Source: Bimastos eiseni
Lineage: Eukaryota > Annelida > Clitellata > Crassiclitellata > Lumbricidae
Length of the DNA stretch: 64,000 bases
Assembly (NCBI GenBank): GCA_959347315.1
Contig: OY365809.1
Coordinates: 1,280,282 to 1,344,281 of the forward strand
Reading direction: 5' to 3'
Shown: one piece after another, positions 28,780-41,371 of the stretch
Layout: each line of letters starts with the position of its first letter
Position numbering within the stretch: position 1 is the first letter of the stretch
Position numbers and translations under genes: made by a program
Notes under the pieces: model-generated
Databases searched by the model: none
Told to the model about the DNA's origin: nothing
What the model saw: the letters and a program-made list of their open reading frames with translations, nothing else

Positions 28780-30530
28780 AGAAGTTTTGTCTTGTCCTCT
28801 GTCGCCTGCTTGCTGCACTTTCTGGTATTTGATGGCCATCAGCTGCGTCTTACCGTCTATCTAGGCGATGTTTTGTGCTATTTGTATTTCTGTCGGCAAA
28901 TCATACTGTCCTACAGTTTCGAGGTGCGAAATATTAGTTTGGTCATGTCGCTATATTCTGTTTGACTTGATTTCTCTGTGTAAATGTTTTGAGATTGATG
29001 TTTGAAATGCTGGTCAATCGAGTCTGTGTTTCCTTCTGTCGAGATCGAATACTGCTCTGTTTTAAATCGTCGTTTCGTTCTGACGAGTTTAGATTTTGGT
29101 CGTCGTAAATTTTATTTTAGTAAACTAAATATTTGAGCCTCTGTTCTTTGCCTTAAATCAAAATGAAGAGCTTTCTTGAAACCAGTAGGAAAATTAGAAC
29201 CGTTTGTAGTGTTTTATGTTTGTGTGAGGTTTGCGTGCCAAAGCCTGATACCTTTGCCAGTCTCTTGAGGCCTTAAGACTGTGTAGTTTTTTTTGACTTG
29301 TTTGCAAAGAAAATATTCTTAACCCATTGAGTTTAACACTGAATACTGAAAATAAGAAAAAGGAGGAAAGATTCAAATTTAGCTATATTGTTCTGATTTC
29401 ACATGCTTTTGTATTTTAAGTCTTTAGCTTGATTTTACTTTCTGGGGAAAAAAGACTTCTATAGGAAGTAAAGTCCTATTAGATTCAGTTTAAGGTAAAA
29501 TTGTATGTATAATCACTCACGGCACGATATTTGTATTACTTCTTGATTCACTCTCAGTGGGAATGGAATAATAACTTTACTGACAACTACAATGTTTTCA
29601 TTAGCAAACTGTTCATTTAGGTTTTACAGGCAATCTCTGTCAGTGGTGAATTTAACGAATTTTCTCCGTGCATCACTTCTGTGTGAAGTTCTTCTTTACA
29701 AGCTCTTGACACTGCATAGTCTGGCATAGGCAGCACATTTGTTGTATACTTAAAAGGCACTGCAGTTAGTATCTGGACAAACAGACTCATGCATAAAGTC
29801 TATATATACATGTATGTGGTTTCAAACTGTCTTATGGTGATACACTTGTTACGATCTGTTTTATTGTCGCATTCACAGCCGCTTTGTATGGTTTTTTAAA
29901 CGATGTATTAAGTCTTTTCGCCCACATACATATTATATACATATATTAGACATACACACATACATGTATGTATACATATATATGTTATATATATGTATAC
30001 AAACACATACAATACATATTCTGTATCATTTTGCTTGACTATATGTAGGTAGGTATGTAGGTTATTTTGCTTTGTTGTGAACTGAATAAGCAGATGTTTT
30101 AAGTCGTACTCTGATTTGCATAATAATTCAGTCGAGATGATGTCATCTGTATTTCGTTTTGAGTCATTCGTTAGAATTCATCCGTATTCCGTTCTTAATT
30201 TCTCCGTTCACGCACAACCAATCTGTTTCGTTATCATTCACGTCATGTCGCTCATAACTGGACTGTGATTACGATGAACCGAGATCGTGGTGTATCGAGA
30301 TCGTGATCATTATGGATCGAGATCGTTCTACAACTGCAAGTCACTAAACGAGGATCACTGTAATTTCTTGTGTGATTGTAGACACCTGCAGCTGACGTTT
30401 GGTTATTCGTTTTTAGGTTTCGATGTAATTCTTGAACTATTGTCATAGCTAATGATTGCCTTTTTGGTTTTGTGATTGGATGTTACATTAAATATTTTAA
30501 GCAAGCACTGTTTTTATGTGCTGATAGTAA
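28780..30530 (+). other. rab11 3' flank; probable 3' UTR then AT-rich DNA
   Basis: No further coding is seen. The rab11 3' UTR must begin here, but I cannot fix its end: no strong AATAAA lies close to the stop. A TATATA/ACATAC-rich tract is at 29920-30010. Confidence 0.45.
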
Positions 30531-30537
30531 TTTGTTA

Positions 30538-30725
30538 CTTGGGGTGGCTGATTGGCTAGGGTGTTTGGCCTGTGAGGGATTGAGTACGGGTTCGATCCTC
30601 CTCCACTGAGGCGGTTACTGTTTAGGGACCTTGAGGACCATGTCCTTCGCTTACATTTGCTCAGCGCCATCCATGTTCTGCCGTATGGTTGCTTTTTGTG
30701 CTTTTGTGAACTTTGGATAGAGGAT
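30538..30725 (+). mobile_element. tRNA-derived SINE, divergent subfamily
   Basis: GGGTGGCTGATTGGCTAGGG (A-box-like) and ACGGGTTCGATCCTCCTCC (B box) stand 50 bases apart. The tail GTTTAGGGACCTTGAGGACC matches the body of the copies at 20274 and 30838, so it shares their 3' part with a different head. A short TGTTGTATTGTATxAAATAC repeat follows it. Confidence 0.75.
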
Positions 30726-30837
30726 AATAGTATCAAATACTGTTGTATTGTATCAAATATTGTTGTATTGTATTAAATACTGTTGTATTGTACAATACAA
30801 TACAACTGTTATTTAATGTCGTTCTTCTTACAGTTAA

Positions 30838-31008
30838 GTTCAGAAATGCATACGCGCCTCGATGGCGCAACTGCAGTTGTAATGCAGAGCAATTGTGTAC
30901 AAAGGACCTGCTCAAGGTCCCTACACAGTGACACCTCGGACGAGTGTCGAACCCGCTCACTCAGCGCATACTCACCGCTCTAACCAATTGGCCACCATGC
31001 CACATTCT
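30838..31008 (-). mobile_element. tRNA-derived SINE, most complete copy
   Basis: On the minus strand it begins with TGGCATGGTGGCCAATTGG and TTAGAGCGGTGAG (A box TGGCCAATTGG), then GAGCGGGTTCGACAC (B box), and continues into the shared body ending GCGCCATCGAGGCGCG. This orders the family as tRNA-like head plus unrelated body. Confidence 0.88.
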
Positions 31009-31009
31009 A

Positions 31010-33050
31010 TCACGTGCAGTTAATGGTATTACGGATGCAAAAATATAATTGTATTGTATCAAATACAATTATATTTTATATTACGGATATGATGGTTGCA
31101 TTCTGCGCGACAGGTCTTATTTTTGTGTGAACACTTTTACGAGAGAATAGATTTGAGGTTGATATTAATAGCGATGTGCATGGGATTAGCATTTACTGCT
31201 GCTTTCAGTGAGTGCAGGGGTTGATGGTACATATGTGGCTCCAATCTAAGAATATGAAGAGGGTGATATCAAATATAGTTGATCATACATATTATGACAA
31301 AAGGGTTGACTGACGTGGTCCCATTGTAAGTCATGGATGGTATCTGCCGGGTCTCTGGCTTGCGATTTTATCACCGCCCTTTGTTGCGTCTTATGTTGTG
31401 GCGATTGGCAGGTCGCGAATAGGATGTTTTGTGAAACAAATTGGGGTATATGCAGTTGGTTAAAATAAAGAAAATGCTTAACTCTTAGTTACTTGGATAA
31501 TTAGGGGATTGCTACCCTACGTGAAAAAATTGCAAAGATTCGTTAATCTTCGTCGTTGTCTAAAGTCCTTTCGTGTCTCTGTTCCACTGAATTTGTCTTT
31601 TCCTGTCATATTTTGAATTTAAAAGAATCTGGAAGATTCAGCAGAAAATTTAGTCTATATGAGGTTGAATTGCAAGAACAAACTGGTATTTCTGTCCACT
31701 CTACAGTGATGTGTTTAAAAATGTCTCTTTTGACTGACGTCTATTTTATTGGGAAGAGTGTTACTAGCGTGCAATATGATAGCAACTCTGCCTAAGGCAA
31801 AGATTGTAATACCTGTTGATTGTCGACGTTTTCATAGATAGATATATCGCTGGTTCATCTGCTCTCGTTAATGTGTGAATCTGAATGCTGTCATGTATGT
31901 TTTGTGGCCCCCCCAACTGAGGGTGAATATATTTTGTGGTGGGCTTTGTTTTGTCATTTTACATAATATTTACCTGAATGTGTTCTGGTCAAGAGTCAAC
32001 TGCAGAACTTCAATGCTAGCTAGTCTGGTGTGGATAACTTTGAACCACTCTTTGAGCTATGAAGGTAGCAGGACCATTATTCCAAGTTCTTTTCAAATAG
32101 ATGTTTGTAGAAGAACTGGTACTTCTAAAGATGAACATGTTCTTCTAATATATAACTGCAGTATTAAGATATTATTGATATTATGTCTGTTATTATTACT
32201 GGTATCATATATATATATAGATAGATTTTAGTTTATTTCTCTTTGCAGAATTATTTGACAATGCTTGAAAGTATCTGCACATGATTTGATGTATATTATT
32301 AAATATGAAAACATCTTTGCTGCATACTTTGATCAGAAGTTTATCGTGTTCTGTTAAGTGTTTTCAGTCAATCTGTACTATTTTGGCATTGACCATTGCA
32401 TTCTGGGATCAAACCCCAGTGTATACCTCTGCTTATTCGCGAGCAATGGGTGTGGGCTACATGTACTGGTTTTATTCTATATTCAAAACAATCCACAGGC
32501 ATTCGTCTTGTGTGCTTTAAATTTTTCTTGATCAATTATTTCGGCAATGTGTGTATGCATCGTTTTAACAGACTAGCTTTCTAGTTTTTATTCGCAAGCA
32601 GAAACGACCAGCAGTTCAGATCCTTTCTGAATGGTCGTCCCTTTCACGCGGTCTGCACACAAACATCTCTCTGTGTTTGTATTCTTCCACTTATATTTGC
32701 AGTTGTTTACGGTGTCCTAAGGACGTTTTAATCCGTCTTTCTTGCTTCAGATGTTACTTGCCAACTAATGTCTTAATTTTACACTAATTGCCTTCATCTT
32801 TTAGACACTGCTCGTAGCAATTCCTAGTTTTCAGAGCACTATTTGCCTGTTGATTAACATTACTCGTGATGTAATTGTCCACTACAAATTTTAAAGCACA
32901 ACGTTTAAGGTTAAGCACAGGCATAGGCTTACTCGTGGGCACCAGTTTTCATGGGCACCAGTTTATTCATGAGCACCAACTTTGACATTATAGTTTGTCT
33001 CTATTTGCACTGCCATGAGGTACTCAAAAGACACTAGAGTAATTGTCTAG
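31010..33050. other. No gene recognised
   Basis: Several open frames of 60-118 codons on the plus strand (for example 31875-32231) lack motifs, conserved composition or flanking splice patterns I can trust. The region is AT-rich with a short (TA)n-GATAGA tract near 32205. Confidence 0.45.
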
Positions 33051-33052
33051 AC

Positions 33053-33363
33053 CAGCCTTTCCCAAATGGTGGGTCACGACCTGGCACCGGGCCCCCCAAA
33101 AAAATTCCAGGTCTCTTAAATCTTGCTATTTAATATTTGATTAATTTAATTAAATTAGATAAATCAAAAGATATAATTCTATGGCTACAAGCAGTCAGTC
33201 ACTCCTTCTGGCTACGAGGCAGCACAAAAACACAAGAAAACTGCATGGACATTCATATTGGTTTCATTTTATTAATAGGCCAGTATTGGCGATAAAAATT
33301 TCAGTGGGTCACGAAGAAGAACTAAAAATAACCTGGCCATGGAAACAAGTTTGTGAAACGCTG
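33053..33363. mobile_element. hAT-type MITE, family D (CAGCxTTTCxCAAA)
   Basis: The ends CAGCCTTTCCCAAATGG and TTTGTGAAACGCTG are inverted repeats of the well-known hAT CAGxGTTTCCCAAAC type. Flanks GTCTAGAC and GTCTAAGC agree at 6 of 8. The interior starts GGTGGGTCACGACC, the usual partner of this end. Confidence 0.8.
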
Positions 33364-34359
33364 GTCTAAGCATTACTACAAAACACACCTGTACGAGATA
33401 TTGGAACATAATATTGTGTTAATGAGTTTTTGCAGTCTGTTCCAAGTTTGGTTTTAACCCCCATGAGGCAGAAGTTTAGCTATCTTTGGGTTCTCTTTGT
33501 GTATCAACTGAAGTAATATGATAAAACGTTGATTGGCAATTTGGTTTGACAACGATTTGTGTTTTGTTTCACTATTGACTCTCTTCAAATTACTTTCTTC
33601 AGTCTAGCATTCTTGTGATGCCGGTTTGAAAAAACTTTTGGTAATATAATGTTCAGGTGATGACCATTTTAAAGAACTGTTGTCCAACTTTCCTGTAAAG
33701 CCTGTTTAAAAAACTGTTGGTTGTCTTACTAGTTTGGGAACATGTAAAAAACATGTGTGCGCTGGTTCCACGGCCCATGTGCGTGCGCATGATTGCAGCT
33801 TAGAGGGAACATTGAAGCACTTTGTTATAAGGACAAAAATTGTTGTATGCAATCTGAACACTGCATCCCTGTTGTAAAGCAGTATTTTGCTGTTGTAAGA
33901 CTAGACGGTTGCAGGTAGGAAAAAAGACATTCTGTGTGAACATACATTTATCTGACATGGTCACATTTACATAATAATTGATCAGAGATGATTAACATGA
34001 ATAATAGCTAACAGGTTGCAGAGAAAAGGCTAAATAAAACATCGTGTGACAGACGCAAGAAATTACTTTGCTTCACGTTTCCAAAAGTCAGAGTAAACAG
34101 TAAGCTTCAGCGAGTGTCTCTTGCATTAACGGAAGAACATGAAAAAAGAAGCAGTTTTAACATCGGTAGACTTCATCGTAGCATCTCTGTGCCTTCCCTT
34201 AAAAGTTGACATCATTCTCAGACAGCAGTAGACACGATAGAATCTGGGATTAGGCAATATGTTTACATGATTTTTACTAACAAACACATTGTAAGTAAGA
34301 TTATTTAGTAACTTCAATTGTGCCACTGTCTAATAAACAAGGAATGCCAAATCAGGTCG

Positions 34360-34750
34360 CCTTTCAGAAGACCTCAAATGCTTCACCTGCAAATGGTTCA
34401 CCGACAAAAGGCTTACAACCAAAAGTTATTATTCGTCCACTGTATTCATGAAAATATAAGTTTGAATGGTGAAAGAAATTCTTCCTAGTTAGATGATATA
34501 TAGATGAAATAGTAGTTGAAATAAAAGTTGAATTATTTAAAAGAATTTTGTTGAAATAGAAGTTGGATTGACTACAATAGTTCTTGCTGAAATAGAAGTT
34601 GGATTGATTAAAATAATTTTTGCTGAAATACAAGCATTATAATCATCAATCCAACTTCTATTTCACCATACATGGGTGAATAGTAACGATTTGTTGGTGA
34701 ACGATTTGTCGTCAACAAAATGTCGGTGAACGATTTGTCGTGGAACCAAG
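34360..34750. repeat. AT-rich tandem and inverted repeat block (GTTGAAATAGAAGTTGGATT)
   Basis: Four or so ~30-bp units carry GTTGAAATAGAAGTTGGATT, followed at 34653 by the inverse AATCCAACTTCTATTTCAAC-like sequence. Three copies of GGTGAACGATTTGTCG follow at 34695-34740. The left part of the block has no counterpart elsewhere that I see. Confidence 0.65.
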
Positions 34751-35068
34751 AGATCATCCCCAATCAATGATGCCCCGAACAGGTTAATCCCTGCCCCTTC
34801 TAGTATGTTGGCAAGTACAGCGTCAGCAGTGGTAATTCAGCAACAGAATAAAACCATCCCACCGACACCTTTATATATCTGGACATTAAATCAGGACCAT
34901 TTCTGCATCGTCAACATTCGACAAATCAATGTTCCTACCCATGCTACAGAAATTACACGCAATTACAAGGAGGCGTATAATGTTAATTACAAGTATTGTA
35001 ACAGAAGTGTACATGTCAGTAACAAGTATTGTAACAGAAGCACAGATTCTACCTGGGGCTAATATGAA

Positions 35069-35400
35069 AGAGATATGAAGCCGACGAAAATTGGGTCATT
35101 GACCTAGATTTATGTGTATGGCCCAGTTTTAGATCTGGGACTTTCGCAGCGTAAGTCAGCAGTCTCGTTTGTTATTTTTAACGAAATTAAATCAAATTGA
35201 TAAATAGAAATAGCAATATAAATAAAACATGTTCAAAGGAAGATTTTGATGACTGGACTGACATAATTTTAGATCAACCTTTTGGCGATCAAGCGTTCAA
35301 CGTTATCCTGCAGAGTATATTTATCCATGGCACAGACATCGCCTACGATGTAACAGAAAGACGATCACTGATTGGCTGACATGTTGTGGCTTCATATCTC
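35069..35400. mobile_element. MITE-like element, family E (GATATGAAGCC ends), copy 1
   Basis: AGAGATATGAAGCCGACG on the left is inverted on the right as GTTGTGGCTTCATATCTCT. The interior (GATCAAGCGTTCAACGTTAT, ATCCATGGCACAGACATCGC) is related to the copy at 42699-42990. I cannot assign a superfamily. Confidence 0.72.
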
Positions 35401-36046
35401 TTATTCCATAATAGTCACAGGTTATACTACACTAAGATGTGACATTCTCAGGACAATGGAAACGCTTAAACACGAGCCGAAGACGCTGTAATCTAGAAAA
35501 TGGGCACTGTGGCAGATATGCATAGAAATATTGTTCTTGCAAGATTAATTGCTTTAGGAACTTCTGTGCCTGCTAAAACCTACGGATACAAGATATAAAA
35601 TGACTAAACAGGAAGCAGAGATGGGCCAACGGATTCAAGAAACACGGAGCCCCAAGGCCAGTGGAAATACAGCCCCACTTCTACATAGCTGAATTTGCGA
35701 GATTTTATAAAAACAGATAAAAATTTAGTATAAATCAACTTGAAAACCATGCCTTATCTTATTCGATCATGATTTTGAAGATCATTGTTCAAAACTTTAT
35801 AATCAGTTTGAAACACAATATCATAGATTTTGCCTTAGCCAACCATGTTCTAAAGAAGAATGACCTCTCTAGAAATTACTTGAAGGAACGTCCATCCCGA
35901 TTTTAAAATCCCCAAATTTTCTACACTGAAAGCTGGCTTCGACAACACAGTACAAGGCACGACACATATTACCCACAAACTTTGGTTCGACCTTTGACCT
36001 TCGACCCATCTCTAACCTAAGAAAACTCTGAATATAGAGGAACAGC

Positions 36047-36052
36047 TTTATT
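36047..36052 (-). terminator. Polyadenylation signal AATAAA of the G-gamma gene
   Basis: TTTATT on the plus strand reads AATAAA on the minus strand, 33 bases downstream of the G-gamma stop codon. That implies a very short 3' UTR if used. Confidence 0.6.
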
Positions 36053-36084
36053 TGCCGGAAATCTTCGTCACACGATCACGGACT

Positions 36085-36285
36085 CTACACGAGGGCGCAG
36101 CTGCTCTTTTCGATGAAGGGATTGACCTTCTTGTCGATTCCGTTGAGAAGCGGGTCGTGCTGTCTGTGTTGCTCAGTGTACTGAATCAGTTCCTTCATCG
36201 TCTGAGAAAGGCGCATGCGGTTGACGCTGCACTCAATTCGAAGACTCTCGACGACGGCCTTCTGAACTGCGAGATTCGAAGACAT
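36085..36285 (-). CDS. Heterotrimeric G-protein gamma subunit, single exon, 66 residues
   Basis: G-gamma pairs with G-beta and anchors the dimer to the membrane. The frame from ATG 36285 to TAG 36085 has the normal length. It shows RIECSVNRMRLSQTMKEL (helix contacting G-beta), YTEQHRQHDPLLNGI (the conserved DPLL.GI) and NPFIEKSSCALV, ending in a CaaX prenylation box CALV. In vertebrates the coding part is usually split by an intron; here it is unbroken. AATAAA lies on the minus strand at 36052-36047, 33 bases past the stop. An intronless ancestral-type gene or an old retrocopy would both fit; the open frame and polyadenylation signal favour a live gene. Confidence 0.92.
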   Translation of the reverse strand: MSSNLAVQKAVVESLRIECSVNRMRLSQTMKELIQYTEQHRQHDPLLNGIDKKVNPFIEKSSCALV

Positions 36286-36689
36286 CTTTTCTCGACTTCT
36301 GCGGATAGGATTCGTGTTATGACGGAATTTCTGACGGCAATTGGAATGTGATTGAGTTCAAGGTTCGACCTCTATTGGAACAGTTGCAGCAATATAGGGT
36401 AACTGTAACTCTGCTGCAGATGTAATTTAATATAGATATATACCTGATTCTGTATGTCTATCACGTAATTTAATAAAGGTTTGTTTGGTGATATAAGGTA
36501 CAATTTATGAGAACATTTAATAAAAATAATTGCCAATGGCGCCGACAACCCAATTAAGGAAGGAAGGGTCCCACAAGTTATGGCCACCGAATAAAATGGG
36601 TATCGAAAAGTTGAGTAGAGGCCAAAAGGGGAACGAAGAGCGGGTAAAAATGAGATTGAGGAGTACAGCCCAACTACAGCTAACACTAT

Positions 36690-39200
36690 AACAATGGAAA
36701 CACCTTATGTACAGACGTGAAACACAAGAAAATCAAGTTAAAATCCCCAAAATCAGACTGATAATTGAAACTGTAAAGTTTATATAGTGCCACTTCTCTG
36801 AGATGTACCAAACTAGTCAAAAGTCAAACAATGGTGAAAGAACATCTCTAGTAGTCAAATTGACCACTTCAATCGATCCAATTTCACATACAAGAATCGA
36901 CAATATTAACCAGTAAAGAAGTTAATTTCAAGTTGCTGAAGATCTTTCGCCACTATAAATTTAAGATTATTTCTAAATTACTAGTTGTCTTAATCTGTGT
37001 ACAGTGTAACTTAAAATTTAACGCCATTAAATATGATCGACATAACAATACTATAGGATCAGAGCAGTGTTTGGCCCTAGCCACCCTACGGAGTACACTG
37101 CCTTACAATCTATTCGACGATCTTACGTGTTTGAACACATCAACACCACATATTTAGACGCAAAATATAATTTTTTTAAAGCTGTAATCACAATACTAGA
37201 AGTACTCACTAAATACACCGCTGTAAATTTCGGCCAAAATACTGACGCAAATTAACTGAAAATGCGATAAATTATCGATTTCTTCTAAAAGACAGACAAG
37301 AACTACGGATTACCGTTATTACAGATTCCAAGCTTGGCATTACGTAACCTATTTATGTCGCGCCATTTTACTTTAAAAACAATAATTGAACCTGATTATG
37401 GTGGCGTTGATTGTTTTACTATTTGCTGTACGAAAATAAAAGTAAAAACCGATTTCGTCGTTTATTATACTTAAATGGGACTGACTTTTATCTTGATCTG
37501 ATAGATGGCGTCGTTCACGCGCAATCAGATCTCCCAATGTACCACTTTTTTACATAATAATAATAATTATTATTATGCTACGCAGGCAACAAGAACAGTA
37601 ACGGGTAATGTGTGTGAATGGATTATGAATAGCTACACCTTATAATAGCGCAACAAAATGAGCCATCAAGATTTATTTGCAGGTTTGACAAGTTAATTCG
37701 AAAATGTCGGAGCAGGTCATTATTCACAGCAAACATGACCAGCGGGCCATGTTTGCTACAGTTACTACAGAAACTACACAAGCTTACTAATGGTTAGACA
37801 CGCTCTTCGCTTTGAAACTACTCAACGAAAAGTCAGAGCAAGATGATTCATTACCCAAGCTGTTGGCCTGGATGTCAACCGAATGATGATATCAGACGCC
37901 TCCGAGACAGACGTACATACGCAGACATTCAGACAAACATAGATGATCACGCAGAGACCAGATTACTCAGCGATGCTTAAGACTGTGTCATGGTTTCTCT
38001 ATCAAGTCCTTCCTCTTACAATTTCTACAGCTCCAGCGCTTCATGTTGTTAATGACGTTGTAATGAGTGCGTACATTATTTATCATTGACTTAAGTTTCT
38101 GAACGAGGTTATTTTAATGACCAATGTCACCATGTGGGTAAAAAAGAATAAATTGTTCACCATCCAACTCATCTTTGAAACTGAAAGATGGTTTTAGCTA
38201 TATTGTATCAATCAATCAATTAATATCAGGTTTCATTGACTATAACTGTCTAGTAGGGTCGTCTATGAACTTCTGAGTCTTGGGAGTAGGGCAATATGAA
38301 ACAGTTGTTTAAACCCATCTGTCAACTTCACCACTGTAGTCTGATTTCGTTTTCCTTTATCTATTAAGACTGCCATTTCAGCTGTAAAGCAAACATCAAC
38401 CAATTCTTTGGCATCATGATTAAGTTATTTGATTGTAATGACATTAGGCATCATTCAGTGGCTGATGATACCAGGGTTCAAATCCATGCCAAGGCAGAAA
38501 TCTGTGTGATTCTTGCTTCAGCTGTGCCTCGTAGCAACCATCAGTTATGATAAGTACACGGACTGTGCAGTTGGTGGGTATAGGAGACGGCAAGGGAGAG
38601 GATTAGCCACACGCACCATATGCTCAGACTAAGAAAATGAAGTCGCCAACACTTCGTATACCCATGGCTTTGTAACAGCCCAGCTTAAGGGACTGCACTC
38701 ATTGTACATTGAACACAGCCTCCCTCTTAGAACCAGTGTATGCTTGTCAATGCAAGGAAAGCCTACTTTAAAACTGAATCTAGGACTTCTAAGACATAGT
38801 ACTATGCAGCATAATTACTTAATTATACACTCCAACAGCTTGTTTACTATTATGCTGGTTAATTAACCTACTTGAATCTATTGTATCATTAAAAATAATT
38901 ACTGCGCTTCTTACAATGTCAATCACGTAGACATCAGTCAAGATCGAAGACTCCAGAGAGCAAGCATATCAAGTGTTTTATTTGATAGCAGTGGAGGAAT
39001 GGACAGCCTTCCAGCCTTTCTAGTAACCCCTTAGGCTAAGTAACTGAAAATACATTGGGGGGTCAGGAAACTAAAATACTTCACTAGTTGTCAGCTCAGA
39101 TGACCAGTGTCCATGTGTGTATTTTGGTAGTCTGCAAAATGTTTGACCTCTATAAAAGCTCACTTATGACACCTAAACACCTTACCATTTTATGATACAG
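36690..39200. other. No gene recognised
   Basis: I see no motif-bearing frame. A short SINE-like piece (TATATAGTGCCAC) lies at 36780, and a TAATAATAATTATTATTATG mini-palindrome at 37555. Confidence 0.45.
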
Positions 39201-39214
39201 GCCACTGAGAATTA

Positions 39215-39440
39215 ATTTTACAATACATTACAAGGACCAAGCTATGAAGACATGCTATAGGTCTACGAATGTTCTGTTGCAATACATTACAAGGGCCAGT
39301 CATCGAAGGTTAGTTAGTTTTACAATACATTACAAGGACCAGTCATTGTAGGTTAGTTTTACAATACATTACAAGGACCAGTCATTGTAGGTTAGTTTTA
39401 CAATACATTACAGGGACCAATCATTGAATGTTAATTTTTA
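39215..39440. repeat. 39-bp minisatellite, about five units
   Basis: The unit begins ACAATACATTACAAGGACCA and ends GTCATTGTAGGTTAGTTTT. The two central units are perfect, the outer ones diverged. Confidence 0.9.
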
Positions 39441-39899
39441 AACGAACTCAACACAAGTATGCTGCTACTATGTTTTTCATATCTAACAAATTGACAACTA
39501 TTATACAGAATTTTGCTGCTTGCAGGTTGCAACTGATCGCGGCTCTTACCTAAGTGCTCCATAAATTACAGACCGCAAACGCTGTCGATAACACACACAC
39601 TGCTTCACGCACAAAATTCAGTTTTCCAGTTTAAAAACGACCATTTCCACAACACCGAACACTCTCGATACAACCCATAGTCTTAAACGATTACACGTGT
39701 AACTGCGTCTTGAGGAATTTTGCTGAAGAATACATGTTGCAAAGAGAAATACGCGCTAGTTGACAAGTTATAGTTTTATCCCTCAAATTGTCAACGTACA
39801 GACGAAAAGTCAGCACCATTGGAAAATATTAATCGGCAATCAAAAACACAAAGCTGGTAGTTTAACGGAACTAAGAAGTTAAATCCCAATATTTGAATT

Positions 39900-40005
39900 A
39901 TACATGTAATATATAATTATATAAGTACATACCTCATGTACTTATATATATATATATATATATATTACACATAATTACATATATATAATAAGTACATGTG
40001 ACCTA
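39900..40005. repeat. (TA)n microsatellite with flanking inverted TAAGTACAT words
   Basis: TATATATA runs at 39943-39965 lie between copies of AAGTACAT and ATGTACTT, giving several small hairpins. Confidence 0.7.
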
Positions 40006-40629
40006 ATTAAAGAATTATTGCTGAAATGCACTATTGCCCGACCCAGCCCAAGGTTGAACAAAGCACAATAGTAAAATCTAAAAATCCTGTAGACTTAAGG
40101 AAGCATCACACATTTAATCAATCAATAAATAATTAATTTAAGCAATGCATCCATCACAAACGCCTCGTTCCATAGTAGTAATCCCTCAAATCAATGAATA
40201 TTCCACCTAATTAAAATAATATTTCACTTAATTTCATTTAAATTCTCGATAAACAGAGCAAACAAATTCAGCTGCTTGCGGTTTCTGCCCACAAATAATA
40301 TCTCAAACATCCATTCCAGCCATTCACACATCACATCAAACACACAAAAAGTCACTCCAGTCACAGAGATATGTAATCATTTTGCCATCAAGGCACTACC
40401 ACTAGTCACCGTTAAAGACGCAGTTCACTGAACACAAAAGCTGCTGCAATTTAGCTGAAAACCATTGGGTACTGTATTAAAACAGTTGCTTTTGAAAACC
40501 TATCACCACCATCAAAAAATCAAATCTGAAGAGAGTGCAATAAATTAAAAAGACTTGTTAACCGGGTTTTATGGGTCAAATATGCATATCAAACCGATCC
40601 AGCCAAATTCTGTCTACTAAAGCCCCAAA

Positions 40630-41090
40630 ATCCTCACAACTAACAAACATTACCAAAGAGCCTCACAGGTAAAATGAATGTCATACTGTAATAGCTTCAA
40701 AATCGCCACAGGTAACAATTTCATCATGCCATTACCCAATATCCCCCACAGGCAACATAAAAATGTTCCTGTCATCAACCAAAATCAATACAGGAACCAA
40801 ATTTCATACTGTCATTGCCTAGAATCCCACAGGTAAAACAAATTTCGTGCCATACACCAAAGACACCACAGGTAACAATTTCATGATGCCATTACCCAAA
40901 ACCTCCACAGATAACAAACTTCTTCATTTTTAAAATCCCCATGGTTACAAATTTCATTATGCCATTACCAAAAATCCATTCAGGTAACAAATCTATCTAC
41001 TATTACACAAAATCGCACCAGATAAAAATTTCTTCACAGGTAAAACATTTCATCAGTAGCCCAAATCCCCACAGACAACAAATTTCCTCA
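40630..41090. repeat. Degenerate ~43-bp tandem repeat (CCACAGGTAACAAATTTCAT)
   Basis: About ten diverged units carry CCACAGGTAACAAATTTCAT and GCCATTACCCAAAATCC. The array lies just beyond the 3' end of the BTG gene. Confidence 0.8.
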
Positions 41091-41371
41091 CGTGCCCGCA
41101 ATCAGCCCTCTCGTCTAAACTGAACTGCCAAATTTTTCTGAAGCCACACGTTACAAAATCACGGAACACTATTCATCAAAGCCTAAATGGACACTGTCTT
41201 GAGACAGCCCACCAGTCCTTTCGCTATCCAGTTGTTGGTCCACTTCTCTGCGTCGCAGCTGCAAGTCTGAAAATGTCTTAAATGTAGGAATTTTGCTTAA
41301 ACTGAGAAAATCATGAAACAAAGCCGAGATGAGATCCAGAGTGTGCGATGGCCATAGTCCGGGTATCATTT

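Noticed and set aside
30538..31008. Functional tRNA genes
   Set aside because: The A and B boxes belong to SINE heads: the bodies are shared among dispersed copies and no complete acceptor and anticodon stems can be folded by eye.
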